Shown: positions 37,404-46,899 of the stretch, piece after piece | How positions within the stretch are numbered: the first letter of the stretch is position 1 | How the letters are laid out: the number at the start of each line of letters is the position of its first letter | NCBI RefSeq assembly: GCF_006120725.1 | Contig: NZ_SWMU01000004.1 | Coordinates: forward strand, 62,001 to 126,000 | Source of the DNA: Mesohalobacter halotolerans | Lineage (GTDB): Bacteria > Bacteroidota > Bacteroidia > Flavobacteriales > Flavobacteriaceae | DNA: 64,000 bases | Direction of reading: 5' to 3' | The notes under the pieces: generated by a model | The model's input: the letters and a program-made list of their open reading frames with translations, nothing else | Database searches by the model: none | Told to the model about the DNA's origin: nothing | Made by a program: the position numbers and the translations under genes

Positions 37404-37754
37404 ATGAGTACGTTTACAATATTTCTTTTCCTGATCATAATTGTAGCCTTTTTACTGGTTTTAGTGATTATGGTTCAAAATCCAAAAGGTGGCGGTTTAT
37501 CTTCATCTTTTGGTGGTGGTGGATCTCAGCAGATTGGCGGTGTTAAACAAACTTCAGACTTTTTAGATAAAAGTACTTGGGTTTTAGCCACTTTGCTCTT
37601 GGTATTGGTTTTACTATCAAATGTCAGCATTATGTCTAATAAGACTTCAGATTCAAAAATTTTAAAAACTGACAACCCTACAGAAACCCAAACTGAAACA
37701 CCTTCAGATAATATACCAACATTGCCAACTGATGAAAATGGGTCTCCTCAATAA
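37404..37754 (+). CDS. secG: Preprotein translocase subunit SecG
   Basis: The 116-residue inner-membrane protein has two hydrophobic segments (about 3-23 and 52-72) and the conserved MVQNPKGGGLSSSFGGGG loop, which identifies SecG, the non-essential subunit of the SecYEG channel. The C-terminal tail of about 35 residues is polar and rich in Thr and Pro, longer than in E. coli. It is the last gene of the operon from miaB; one base separates it from the TPR-like gene and a strong terminator follows. Confidence 0.94.
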   Translation: MSTFTIFLFLIIIVAFLLVLVIMVQNPKGGGLSSSFGGGGSQQIGGVKQTSDFLDKSTWVLATLLLVLVLLSNVSIMSNKTSDSKILKTDNPTETQTETPSDNIPTLPTDENGSPQ

Positions 37755-37778
37755 TTATTAATACTATAAATACTGTAT

Positions 37779-37812
37779 AATGCCAGCTTGTGACAAGCTG
37801 GCATTTTTTTTT
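37779..37812 (+). terminator. Terminator of the miaB-secG operon
   Basis: AATGCCAGCTTG and CAAGCTGGCATT form a perfect 12-bp stem with a TGA loop, followed by nine T residues. It isolates the groES-groEL operon from upstream transcription. Confidence 0.95.
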
Positions 37813-37886
37813 ACCAAAATGTCAGTATTGATAGGGTGGCATAATTTTAGGGATTAGTTGGTAAGTATAACTTAAATTTTAATACA

Positions 37887-38162
37887 ATGGCATTAAAAAT
37901 TCAACCATTATCTGATCGCGTTCTTGTGGAGCCACAAGAAGCTGAAACTAAAACTGCTTCTGGTATAATAATACCTGATTCTGCAAAAGAAAAACCTCAA
38001 CAAGGCAAGGTAGTCGCCGTAGGAAAAGGCAAAAAAGACCATGACATGACGGTTAAAGTTGGTGATACAGTTTTATATGGTAAATATTCTGGCACTGAAC
38101 TAAAGCTTGAAGGCGAGGATTATTTGATGATAAGAGAAGACGATATTTTAGCAATAGTATAA
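37887..38162 (+). CDS. groES: Co-chaperonin GroES
   Basis: The 91-residue protein is a standard Gro[38 protein letters not shown] contains the mobile loop that binds GroEL, and the C-terminal [14 protein letters not shown] is typical. As a heptamer it caps the GroEL chamber. The gene is 26 bases before groEL. The 74 bases between the upstream terminator and the start must hold the promoter, but no good Bacteroidetes consensus was visible; neither was a CIRCE element. Confidence 0.97.
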   Translation: MALKIQPLSDRVLVEPQEAETKTASGIIIPDSAKEKPQQGKVVAVGKGKKDHDMTVKVGDTVLYGKYSGTELKLEGEDYLMIREDDILAIV

Positions 38163-38176
38163 ATTAATAATTTTAA

Positions 38177-39838
<1,662 letters not shown>

Positions 39839-39860
39839 TAAATATCAACAAAATTTGAAT

Positions 39861-39890
39861 AAAACCGTCTCAAATTGAGGCGGTTTTTTT
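39861..39890. terminator. Terminator after groEL, possibly bidirectional
   Basis: AAACCGTCTC and GAGGCGGTTT pair (with G-U) around AAATT, followed by seven T on the plus strand. The minus side has a shorter run of T, so it may also end the convergent TSUP-gene transcript. Confidence 0.8.
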
Positions 39891-39924
39891 ATAACAAATA
39901 TTCTGTAAAATAAGTTATATCGTA

Positions 39925-40293
39925 TTATTTAAAGAAAATCAGTTTAATGGAAGCAATAAGCATTATAACTCCAAAAATACGTTTCAAAAGAAGATCACCA
40001 ATATTCACGGCTAGTTTTGAACCTAAATAGCCTCCAACAACAAAAGACACCGCTATAATTAATGCATATTTCCAGTTCAATCCTTCTTCCATATGATAAT
40101 TGTAAGCAGCCAAGAAGGTGACTGGTACTGCTAAAACAGCTAAACTTGTTCCTTGTGCTTCATGTTGTGAAAAACCTAACAAAAAGACCATGAGTGGCAC
40201 CATGATAACTCCACCTCCTACACCCATCATGCCACTTAAAAATCCTGATAATATTCCTATGATAACTAAAAATAAAATAATCGTTAAATTCAT
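39925..40293 (-). CDS. Half-size TSUP (TauE/SafE) family permease
   Basis: The 122-residue membrane protein has four hydrophobic segments and the family motif GMMGVGGGVIMVPLM near 20-34. Full-size TauE/SafE transporters have about 250 residues with two such repeats; this gene encodes one repeat, so it should work as a dimer. Short forms are common in Bacteroidetes, so truncation is not implied. Family members export sulfite, sulfoacetate and related anions; the substrate here is unknown. It is the last gene of a minus-strand row with the transglycosylase and hydrolase genes. Confidence 0.82.
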   Translation of the reverse strand: MNLTIILFLVIIGILSGFLSGMMGVGGGVIMVPLMVFLLGFSQHEAQGTSLAVLAVPVTFLAAYNYHMEEGLNWKYALIIAVSFVVGGYLGSKLAVNIGDLLLKRIFGVIMLIASIKLIFFK

Positions 40294-40309
40294 GTGCAGA
40301 AATCTAGAG

Positions 40310-41251
40310 TTAATATTGGTTTTTAATAGGTATTTTTATTTGATAGACTTTCCTTGATCGGTTGACTAGATAGTTATCTCTCAACCAAGGATTGTGTATT
40401 TTAAACTGTTTATAGTTTAATCCAAAAGTATCAGCAAAATCAGGAATATCAGTAATTGGAGTATCCACTTCTATAGTTTTGGTTTCTATTTGCTTGTAAA
40501 GATGACTTTCTTCAATATTGAAAGCGTATTTTTCAGGATGACCCAAAATCTCTTTAAGAGCTAATATTCTAAATACGTAACGCTCAGTTTCCTCATTTAA
40601 GAGTAAATTGTAGTAGCCCGCAGCTTTCTGACGTTCCATTTGGTTTGAAATACCAGCCATACCGGCATTATACGAAGCGGCAGCGAGTGTCCAGGTACCA
40701 AATTTTTCTTTAGCCTCTTTTAAATAGTCGCAAGCGACTTGCGTTGCTTTTTCGATGTGATAGCGCTCGTCAACATTACTGTTAACCTCTAAACCGTATT
40801 CTCTTGCCGTAGACTTCATGATTTGCCAAAACCCTGTCGCCCCTGCTGGAGATACAATTGGGGTTAATCCACTTTCTGCAACAGCAAGATATTTGAAATC
40901 ATCAGGAACACCATTGGTCTTGAGAATAGGTTCTATAACGGGGAAATACTTCTTTGCACGTTTTATTAAGAGAATTCCATTAGACTGCCAATATGTATTG
41001 ACTAAAAGTTCTCTATCCATGCGTTCGTAAATATCCGGTTGGTTTAAAGGCACTGGTTCACCGGCAAAATTCATAGACTTTGGCACTTCGAGTGAAAAAA
41101 CATTGTAGTTGTTTTCAAATGTTTTTTCTGGACTGTCCAGTTTAGGGTTTGTTTTAACTTCATTTTGACTGATGAAAGCATAGCCTAGGCTCAATATGGT
41201 TATTAAGCCCACTCCAAAAATCGTTTTGTAAAAAATATTAGTTTTCAACAT
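40310..41251 (-). CDS. Lytic murein transglycosylase (SLT domain)
   Basis: The 313-residue protein has an N-terminal membrane anchor or signal (about 8-26), then the SLT domain with catalytic Glu in VAESGL, SPAGATGFWQIM and AAASYNAGMAG. Such enzymes cleave the MurNAc-GlcNAc bond and form 1,6-anhydro-MurNAc in the periplasm. The last 55 residues (LNYKQFKIHNPWLRDNY and YQIKIPI) look like a divergent LysM-type binding part. The start overlaps the upstream hydrolase gene by 14 bases. Confidence 0.9.
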   Translation of the reverse strand: MLKTNIFYKTIFGVGLITILSLGYAFISQNEVKTNPKLDSPEKTFENNYNVFSLEVPKSMNFAGEPVPLNQPDIYERMDRELLVNTYWQSNGILLIKRAKKYFPVIEPILKTNGVPDDFKYLAVAESGLTPIVSPAGATGFWQIMKSTAREYGLEVNSNVDERYHIEKATQVACDYLKEAKEKFGTWTLAAASYNAGMAGISNQMERQKAAGYYNLLLNEETERYVFRILALKEILGHPEKYAFNIEESHLYKQIETKTIEVDTPITDIPDFADTFGLNYKQFKIHNPWLRDNYLVNRSRKVYQIKIPIKNQY

Positions 41252-41942
41252 TGTTTTTTTCTTTTATTATTCCGTGTTCTATAAGTTCTGGTAAATGTTC
41301 ATTAAACCACCTAAAACGGTTTAAAATCATAATATGAGTCCCATCTTTCACAATAATACATTGTTTTATATTTTTAATTGAAAAAACCTTGTCCATGTCC
41401 CCATGAATATGAATTACATTTTCCATAGGTTCATTCTGATTCCAGCACACCATTTCCTTAACTGCCCAATCTAAGTAAACTTTATCGTTGACTGACAAAT
41501 ATTGTTTGTAGAGCTTCAGTCGTTTTCTAATGATATTCCCAACAGGTAGTTTTTCAATTTCATTGATATAATTAAGTAAACCAAAAGGCAAATATTTATA
41601 AACCCCTGTTTCTCGCGCTAATTTCATATGTTTAGGTATCTCTAAACTTTGTTTTACACTTGATATGATAATAAGGCGTTCAACTTCAATCAGTTTTGCG
41701 ATTTCCTGAACTAAGACGCCGCCAAAAGAGACACCAATTAAAATTGGTTTTTCGTGTTTGATATGGCTTAACATTCGTTGAGCATAATCTTGAATGCTTT
41801 CACCTTCAATTGGAATTTGCCAACTTAACCAATGGGTGTCAAAGCGAGAATTATCGAGTTTTATATGCTCAAAAATTGAAGGGTTTGCCGCCATTCCAGG
41901 CATCATATAAACTTGATATTTATTAAGCGATGACTCTAACAC
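41238..41942 (-). CDS. Alpha/beta-hydrolase family protein
   Basis: The 234-residue cytoplasmic protein has an alpha/beta-hydrolase nucleophile elbow GVSFGG (Ser72), a later acidic residue in HGDMDKVF and a His in KDGTHIMIL, so the triad is complete. The substrate cannot be named. It is transcribed divergently from the GNAT gene at 42052; the gap of 109 bases carries an inverted repeat TTTACAAA/TTTGTAAA (41959-41979) and a -7-like TATATTTG (41987-41994) for the GNAT gene. Confidence 0.8.
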   Translation of the reverse strand: MLESSLNKYQVYMMPGMAANPSIFEHIKLDNSRFDTHWLSWQIPIEGESIQDYAQRMLSHIKHEKPILIGVSFGGVLVQEIAKLIEVERLIIISSVKQSLEIPKHMKLARETGVYKYLPFGLLNYINEIEKLPVGNIIRKRLKLYKQYLSVNDKVYLDWAVKEMVCWNQNEPMENVIHIHGDMDKVFSIKNIKQCIIVKDGTHIMILNRFRWFNEHLPELIEHGIIKEKNNVEN

Positions 41943-42051
41943 AACTGAAAATAAATTCTTTACAAATATTTTTTGTAAATTTACGATATATTTGAGGTAT
42001 CACATAGAAGTTCATTTAATATTTATCAATTTCATTTAAAGTTTTTGTGAC

Positions 42052-42345
42052 ATGAGTTTAGAGATAAAAAAAAATGATTTTTTGAGACAATTCGAAGCTA
42101 AAGTTGAGGGTTGTTTAATAAAACTTGAATATTCAGAACAGGCCAAAAACATTTTTTTAACTCGCTTTGAGATTGACAAATCCTTATCAGAGGAAAAATA
42201 TCAAGATTTATTTATCACAAAGGTATTGGACCTGCTTGTTGAAGAAGATGGCAAAGTTGTACCAACTTGTCCAAAAGTTGCTGCTTTTTTCAAAAAAAAT
42301 CGTTCAGAATACAAGCACCTACTGCCTGTAGGAATTACCCTTTAG
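42052..42345 (+). CDS. Small GNAT-type N-acetyltransferase, YjdJ-like
   Basis: The 97-residue protein resembles the short GNAT family (YjdJ/PF14542): it begins with a strand pair around EGCLIKLEYSEQ and ends with VVPTCPKVAAFFKKNRSEYKHLL, matching the P-x-C-P-x-V plus PEY-type ending of the family. The middle, which normally carries the acetyl-CoA loop, is less clear (LITKVLDLLVEEDGK), so activity is uncertain. The stop codon is separated by 1 base from that of the convergent mtaB. Confidence 0.6.
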   Translation: MSLEIKKNDFLRQFEAKVEGCLIKLEYSEQAKNIFLTRFEIDKSLSEEKYQDLFITKVLDLLVEEDGKVVPTCPKVAAFFKKNRSEYKHLLPVGITL

Positions 42346-42346
42346 G

Positions 42347-43681
42347 TTAAATAGTTTCTAAGACTTCTCTTTCCACTAATTCACCTCTCACTATGCCATC
42401 AGCATCTATATGGTTTAATATTACAGATTGAAGTGTATTGACCAGGTAAGGATCCCAGGGCAACTTTACCTTAACATAATTTTCAGTAAAACCCTGAATA
42501 TAACCTTCCTTGTTTTGATCTTCAAATAAAACGGTTTTTGTTTTGCCAATTTGACTTTCGTAAAAAGCACGTCGTTTTTTAACGGAAAGACCTCTTAGCA
42601 TTTTACTGCGTTTTTTCCTGACTGCTTTAGGCACAACACCGTCCATTTCTGCTGCGGGCGTATTGTCCCGCTCCGAATAGGTGAAAACGTGTAAATAAGA
42701 AATATCTAGTTGATTTAAAAACTCGTAGGTTTCTAGAAAAAACTCATCAGTTTCACCTGGAAAACCTACAATGACATCCACACCTATACAAGCATCGGGC
42801 ATCACAGACTTAATGCGCTCTACCCGATTGACATAGAGTTCTTTCATGTAGCGACGACGCATTTTTTTTAATAAAGTATTGCTACCGCTTTGTAATGGTA
42901 TGTGAAAGTGTGGTACAAAGCGTTCACTCTTTGCAACAAAGTCAATAGTTTCATCTTTAAGTAAATTAGGTTCGATTGAAGAAATACGCAATCGTTCGAT
43001 CCCTTTGACATCATCTAAAGCCTTGACCAGATCTAAAAATGTATGTTCGTGTTTTTTATTGCCAAATTCTCCTTTACCATAGTCGCCAATATTGACGCCA
43101 GTTAACACAATTTCTTTGATGTCTTGTTCTGAAATGTCTTTAGCATTTTTTAAAACATTATCTAATGTATCTGAACGCGAAATCCCTCTTGCCAGGGGAA
43201 TGGTACAATATGTGCACTTGTAATCACAACCGTCTTGCACTTTTAAAAACGCACGTGTACGATCACCAATAGAATACGATCCGACATAAAAATCAGCTTC
43301 ATTAATTTCACAAGAATGCACTTCGCCAAAATCATTTTTGCTTAAGTCGTTGATATAGTTTGTAACTTTAAATTTTTCGGTGGCTCCCAAAACCAAATCT
43401 ACACCATCAACACTTGCCAATTCTTGTGGTTTAAGCTGTGCATAACATCCAACACCTATAATAAAAGCATCCGGGTTGGTTTTCAAAGCTTTTTTAACGA
43501 TGGTTTTAAAACGTTTATCTGCATTTTCAGTCACACTACAAGTATTGATAATGTAAATATCTGCTTGCTGATTAAAATCTACACGCTCAAAACCTTCATC
43601 TTGAAATTGACGAGCTATTGTAGAAGTCTCAGAAAAATTGAGTTTACAACCCAAAGTGTAAAATGCAACTTGATTTGGCAT
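42347..43681 (-). CDS. mtaB: tRNA t6A37 methylthiotransferase
   Basis: The 444-residue radical SAM enzyme converts t6A37 to ms2t6A in ANN-decoding tRNAs. N-terminal cluster cysteines are C12, C48 and C79; the radical SAM cysteines are C152, C156 and C159 (DGCDYKCTYC). The start FYTLGCKLNFSET and NTCSVTENAD are typical of MtaB (YqeV) rather than MiaB. A C-terminal TRAM-like region follows (VLFEDQNKEGYIQGFTENYV). This is the second methylthiotransferase in the window, next to miaB at 33421. Confidence 0.94.
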   Translation of the reverse strand: MPNQVAFYTLGCKLNFSETSTIARQFQDEGFERVDFNQQADIYIINTCSVTENADKRFKTIVKKALKTNPDAFIIGVGCYAQLKPQELASVDGVDLVLGATEKFKVTNYINDLSKNDFGEVHSCEINEADFYVGSYSIGDRTRAFLKVQDGCDYKCTYCTIPLARGISRSDTLDNVLKNAKDISEQDIKEIVLTGVNIGDYGKGEFGNKKHEHTFLDLVKALDDVKGIERLRISSIEPNLLKDETIDFVAKSERFVPHFHIPLQSGSNTLLKKMRRRYMKELYVNRVERIKSVMPDACIGVDVIVGFPGETDEFFLETYEFLNQLDISYLHVFTYSERDNTPAAEMDGVVPKAVRKKRSKMLRGLSVKKRRAFYESQIGKTKTVLFEDQNKEGYIQGFTENYVKVKLPWDPYLVNTLQSVILNHIDADGIVRGELVEREVLETI

Positions 43682-43765
43682 ATTTTAATTTGTAATTATC
43701 GACTTGTAAATGTGATATTCTTTATCTTCGAATATGGTTTTGCAAATATATCAACTATAAACGTC

Positions 43766-45370
43766 TTGAAAAAATTGAAATTCAAAAGATTATACATTGT
43801 TCTAATTTTAGCCATTCTCACAGCTTGTCAAAACAAAAATAAGCCGGATCGGTCAAATTTAGTCTTTCGCTACAACGAGCATTCTGACATCACGTCTTTA
43901 GATCCCGCTTTTGCCAAAGACCAAAGAAATATATGGGCTGTGCATCAACTTTACAACACTTTAATTGGTTTAAATGACAGCCTAAACCTTAAACCCGAGC
44001 TGGCAAGATCTTGGACAGTTAGTGAAGACGGTTTAACTTATACATTTAAGCTCAGAGATGATGTTTATTTTCATAAAAGTTGGGTTTTTAAAAACAAAAA
44101 GCGACGACTTGGTGCAAGAGATGTCGTTTTTAGCTTAAAACGCCTTACTGACCCAAACCTCGCTTCTCCAGGTTCTTGGATTATGAAACCTGTAGAATCA
44201 ATAAAAACTTTGGATGATGTTACAGTAGAAATAAAACTCAAAGAACATTTTCCTGCATTTCTTGGTTTGCTCAGCATGAAATATTGCTCTGTGGTGCCAG
44301 AAGAAGTGGGCTCTGGTGAAATTGATTTTAGAAAAAATCCTACAGGTACCGGGCCATTTCAGTTTAAGCGCTGGATTCCTCAAGAAAAACTGGTGCTTAG
44401 AAAAAATCCATTGTATTTTGAAACTGATAGTACAGGTCAACAACTTCCCTATTTAGAGGCTGTTGCCATTACGTTTTTGCCAGACAAACAAAGTGAATTT
44501 ATGCAGTTTGTTCAAGGCAACTTAGACTTTATGAGTGGACTTGATGTGTCTTACAAAGACGAACTCTTGAAAGCTGACGGTCAGCTGAAAGAAAAATATA
44601 AAAACCAAATTATTTTAGATAAGTCACCTTATTTAAATAGTGAATATATTGGGTTCTATTTAGGCAATTCTCAATCGGATGTTCAAAACAAAAATTTACG
44701 TAAAGCCATTAATTATGGGTTTGATCGGCAAAAAATGATTAAGTATTTAAGAAATGGTATAGGAATACCAGCAAATCAAGGTTTTATCCCAAAAGGTTTA
44801 CCCGGTTTTGGCGGTATAGAAGGTTTTACTTATCAACCTGAAAAAGCTAAAAAATTGATGAAAAAATACATCCAAAACACAGGTCATAAAACGCCACAAG
44901 TTACAATTTCAACAAACGCCCAGTATGTAGATTTAATAGAGTTTATCCAAGCAGAATTAAGCGATTTTGGCATCAAAGTAAAGGTTAATGTTCTACCGGC
45001 TTCAACCTTAAGACAAAAGCGCTCATCAGGGCAATTAGACGCTTTTAGGGCAAGTTGGATAGCAGATTATCCCGATGCTCAAAATTACCTCAGCTTATTT
45101 TACAGTAAAAATAAAAGCCCAAATGGTCCAAACTACACCCATTTTGAATCTCGTTTTTACGATAGTATTTATAAAAAGAGTTTGAAGACTTCATCTCAAA
45201 AGCAAAGGGTGCAGTACTACCATCAATTAGATTCATTAATTATTGATGAAGCTGTTATAATACCATTATTTTATGATGAGGTCATTCGCTTTAAACAGCA
45301 AAATATCAAAGGTTTGGGTATTAATCCGGTAAATTTACTAGACTTAAAAAATGTCTATAAGACTAAATAA
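43766..45370 (+). CDS. Peptide/nickel-type ABC transporter substrate-binding lipoprotein, TTG start
   Basis: The protein of about 534 residues is a family 5 solute-binding protein (DppA/OppA type): SLDPAFAKDQRN near the start, LKPELARSWTVSEDGLTYTFKLRDDVYFH, and GTGPFQFKRW. The frame is open from 43424, inside mtaB, but no ATG precedes the signal sequence; TTG at 43766 gives MKKLKFKRLYIVLILAILTAC, a good lipoprotein signal, so it is taken as the start. It should deliver oligopeptides to a permease, though no ABC permease or ATPase gene is adjacent. A hairpin terminator follows at once. Confidence 0.85.
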   Translation: MKKLKFKRLYIVLILAILTACQNKNKPDRSNLVFRYNEHSDITSLDPAFAKDQRNIWAVHQLYNTLIGLNDSLNLKPELARSWTVSEDGLTYTFKLRDDVYFHKSWVFKNKKRRLGARDVVFSLKRLTDPNLASPGSWIMKPVESIKTLDDVTVEIKLKEHFPAFLGLLSMKYCSVVPEEVGSGEIDFRKNPTGTGPFQFKRWIPQEKLVLRKNPLYFETDSTGQQLPYLEAVAITFLPDKQSEFMQFVQGNLDFMSGLDVSYKDELLKADGQLKEKYKNQIILDKSPYLNSEYIGFYLGNSQSDVQNKNLRKAINYGFDRQKMIKYLRNGIGIPANQGFIPKGLPGFGGIEGFTYQPEKAKKLMKKYIQNTGHKTPQVTISTNAQYVDLIEFIQAELSDFGIKVKVNVLPASTLRQKRSSGQLDAFRASWIADYPDAQNYLSLFYSKNKSPNGPNYTHFESRFYDSIYKKSLKTSSQKQRVQYYHQLDSLIIDEAVIIPLFYDEVIRFKQQNIKGLGINPVNLLDLKNVYKTK

Positions 45371-45404
45371 AAAAGGAGTAACTTCTTTTGAAATTACTCC
45401 TTTT
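45371..45404. terminator. Bidirectional terminator between convergent genes
   Basis: AAAAGGAGTAA and TTACTCCTTTT form an 11-bp perfect stem with A residues before and T residues after, so it works for both the peptide-binding-protein gene and the OmpA-like pseudogene. Confidence 0.88.
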
Positions 45405-45431
45405 AAAAACATTTTAAAAAACTAGCTCACA

Positions 45432-46801
45432 TTATTTGAGTTTAATCATAACTTTTCTAGATAGTTTTCTAGAGTATTTAGAGTTATTCTCAAAGTTTGG
45501 ATTAACACCAGAACCTTTAAATTCTATTCTAGACTGCTCTACACCGGCAGAAACTAAGATATCGTTAATATATTTAGTTCTACTTTTAGATAATCTTTCG
45601 TTGTAAGCTTTGTTTCCTATAGGATCTGTATAGCCTGTAAGTTCGATGTTTTCTTCAGGATTTTGCTTTAAGAACAACACAATTGAGTTAATGTCTTGTA
45701 TTGATGACGCTTCTGGCACAACACTATCAAAACCAAAACATACATTTATATATCCTTTATTGATAAGAAATCTGACAACGTCTGAGGCTTCAGCTTTTGA
45801 CTGACTATCTCTGAACTCAGATTTTGAAACATAACTTGTCTCAAGAGTATTCTCAAGTTCATCAGGGATACCATTTTGATTTCTGTCAATGGCAATTCCC
45901 TTAGTGTTAACTTCCACACCATTTGTTGTACCTGGTTCTCGGTCTAAGAAATCAAGTACGCCATCTTGATCCGAGTCGGTTAATTTTTGTTTTAAAGCAT
46001 CAACTTCTTCTCTCAATAATGCTAATTCTGTTTCTTCATTATTGTAAACGTGATACCAATCTATATTTCGTTGTTTTTTACCTAACGCAATATTCAAACC
46101 TACTGAGGCATTAAACATTAAACCATCAACTGCACGCTTAGTAACCGATGATATGCCATCCCAGTTGTATCCTGACCAAAATTGACAGCCGTCATAAAGT
46201 CAAATTTTAAGAACACTTGATCACTTATTCTAAACATAGGTGTAACTCCAGCAACTGCTGAAAACACTAAGTCTTGATCATCAATAAATTGATCGTCCGG
46301 CATTAATAATCCAGCGCCTACACCCGTATAAAACTGAAGGTTAAAATTGTTTGTCCAGTTTTGAAAATCTAGAATACTACCTAAGTTAAAAACTGTTTCT
46401 AAGCTTGACTGAATGTAAGTAGAATTATAATCTTAAGTACTTGAATCTTCATCTGCATTAATATCATTGTATCCACCTTTCAATCTCAAACCAAACTTAT
46501 CATTAAACATATATCGCAGTGCCAAATTAGCATGAATTCCTGAAATAAGAGAAGTGTTCGTAATATCTGTTATACCGCTAGAGGGATTCAGAAATTCTGG
46601 CTGAGCACCAGTGTGTGCTCTTGCAGCTTTATTACCCCCAATTCCAAATTCTAAAAACCATTGATCGTAATCATCAAAAGGTTCGTATTCCTGATAAGTC
46701 TACTCACTATTAGACTCATCATTATTTGTTTCATCATTTTGTTAATCTTGCGCCATCATAAATAATGGCATAAACAAAATTAAATACACAAAATTTTTCA
46801 T
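45432..46801 (-). pseudogene. OmpA-like outer-membrane protein, broken by three stops and a frameshift
   Basis: Read from ATG 46801 the frame gives a signal peptide (MKNFVYLILFMPLFMMAQD) and then beta-barrel sequence, but is stopped by TAA (46744-46742), TAG (46702-46700) and TAA (46435-46433). Near 46170 the frame shifts: before it the barrel reads MTAVNFGQ, after it NWDGISSVTKRAVDG in another frame. The last 228 residues, from ATG 46118, are open and hold thrombospondin type 3 calcium repeats and a complete OmpA peptidoglycan-binding domain (ELTGYTDPIGNKAYNERLSKSRT). The full protein would be about 455 residues. Sequencing errors are possible, but four lesions in one gene favour real decay. 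Confidence 0.88.
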
Positions 46802-46899
46802 TTTAAAAAATTTAGATTGATTAATATTAACACATTTATAATTCAAATAAAATAAAAATAATATAAAACTAAAATTTAATTGCTAAAAAGAGCTTGAAA

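Noticed and set aside
37406-37420. Operator-like GTACGTTTACAAT at the secG start
   Set aside because: It is made by the secG codons for Met-Ser-Thr-Phe-Thr and lies inside an operon, so chance is more likely.
43424-43765. N-terminal extension of the peptide-binding protein frame
   Set aside because: It overlaps mtaB on the other strand, lacks family similarity and would bury the lipoprotein signal peptide; TTG 43766 is better.
46118-46303. Independent small gene of 61 codons
   Set aside because: Its product is the middle of the OmpA-like barrel; it is a fragment of the pseudogene between a stop and a frameshift.
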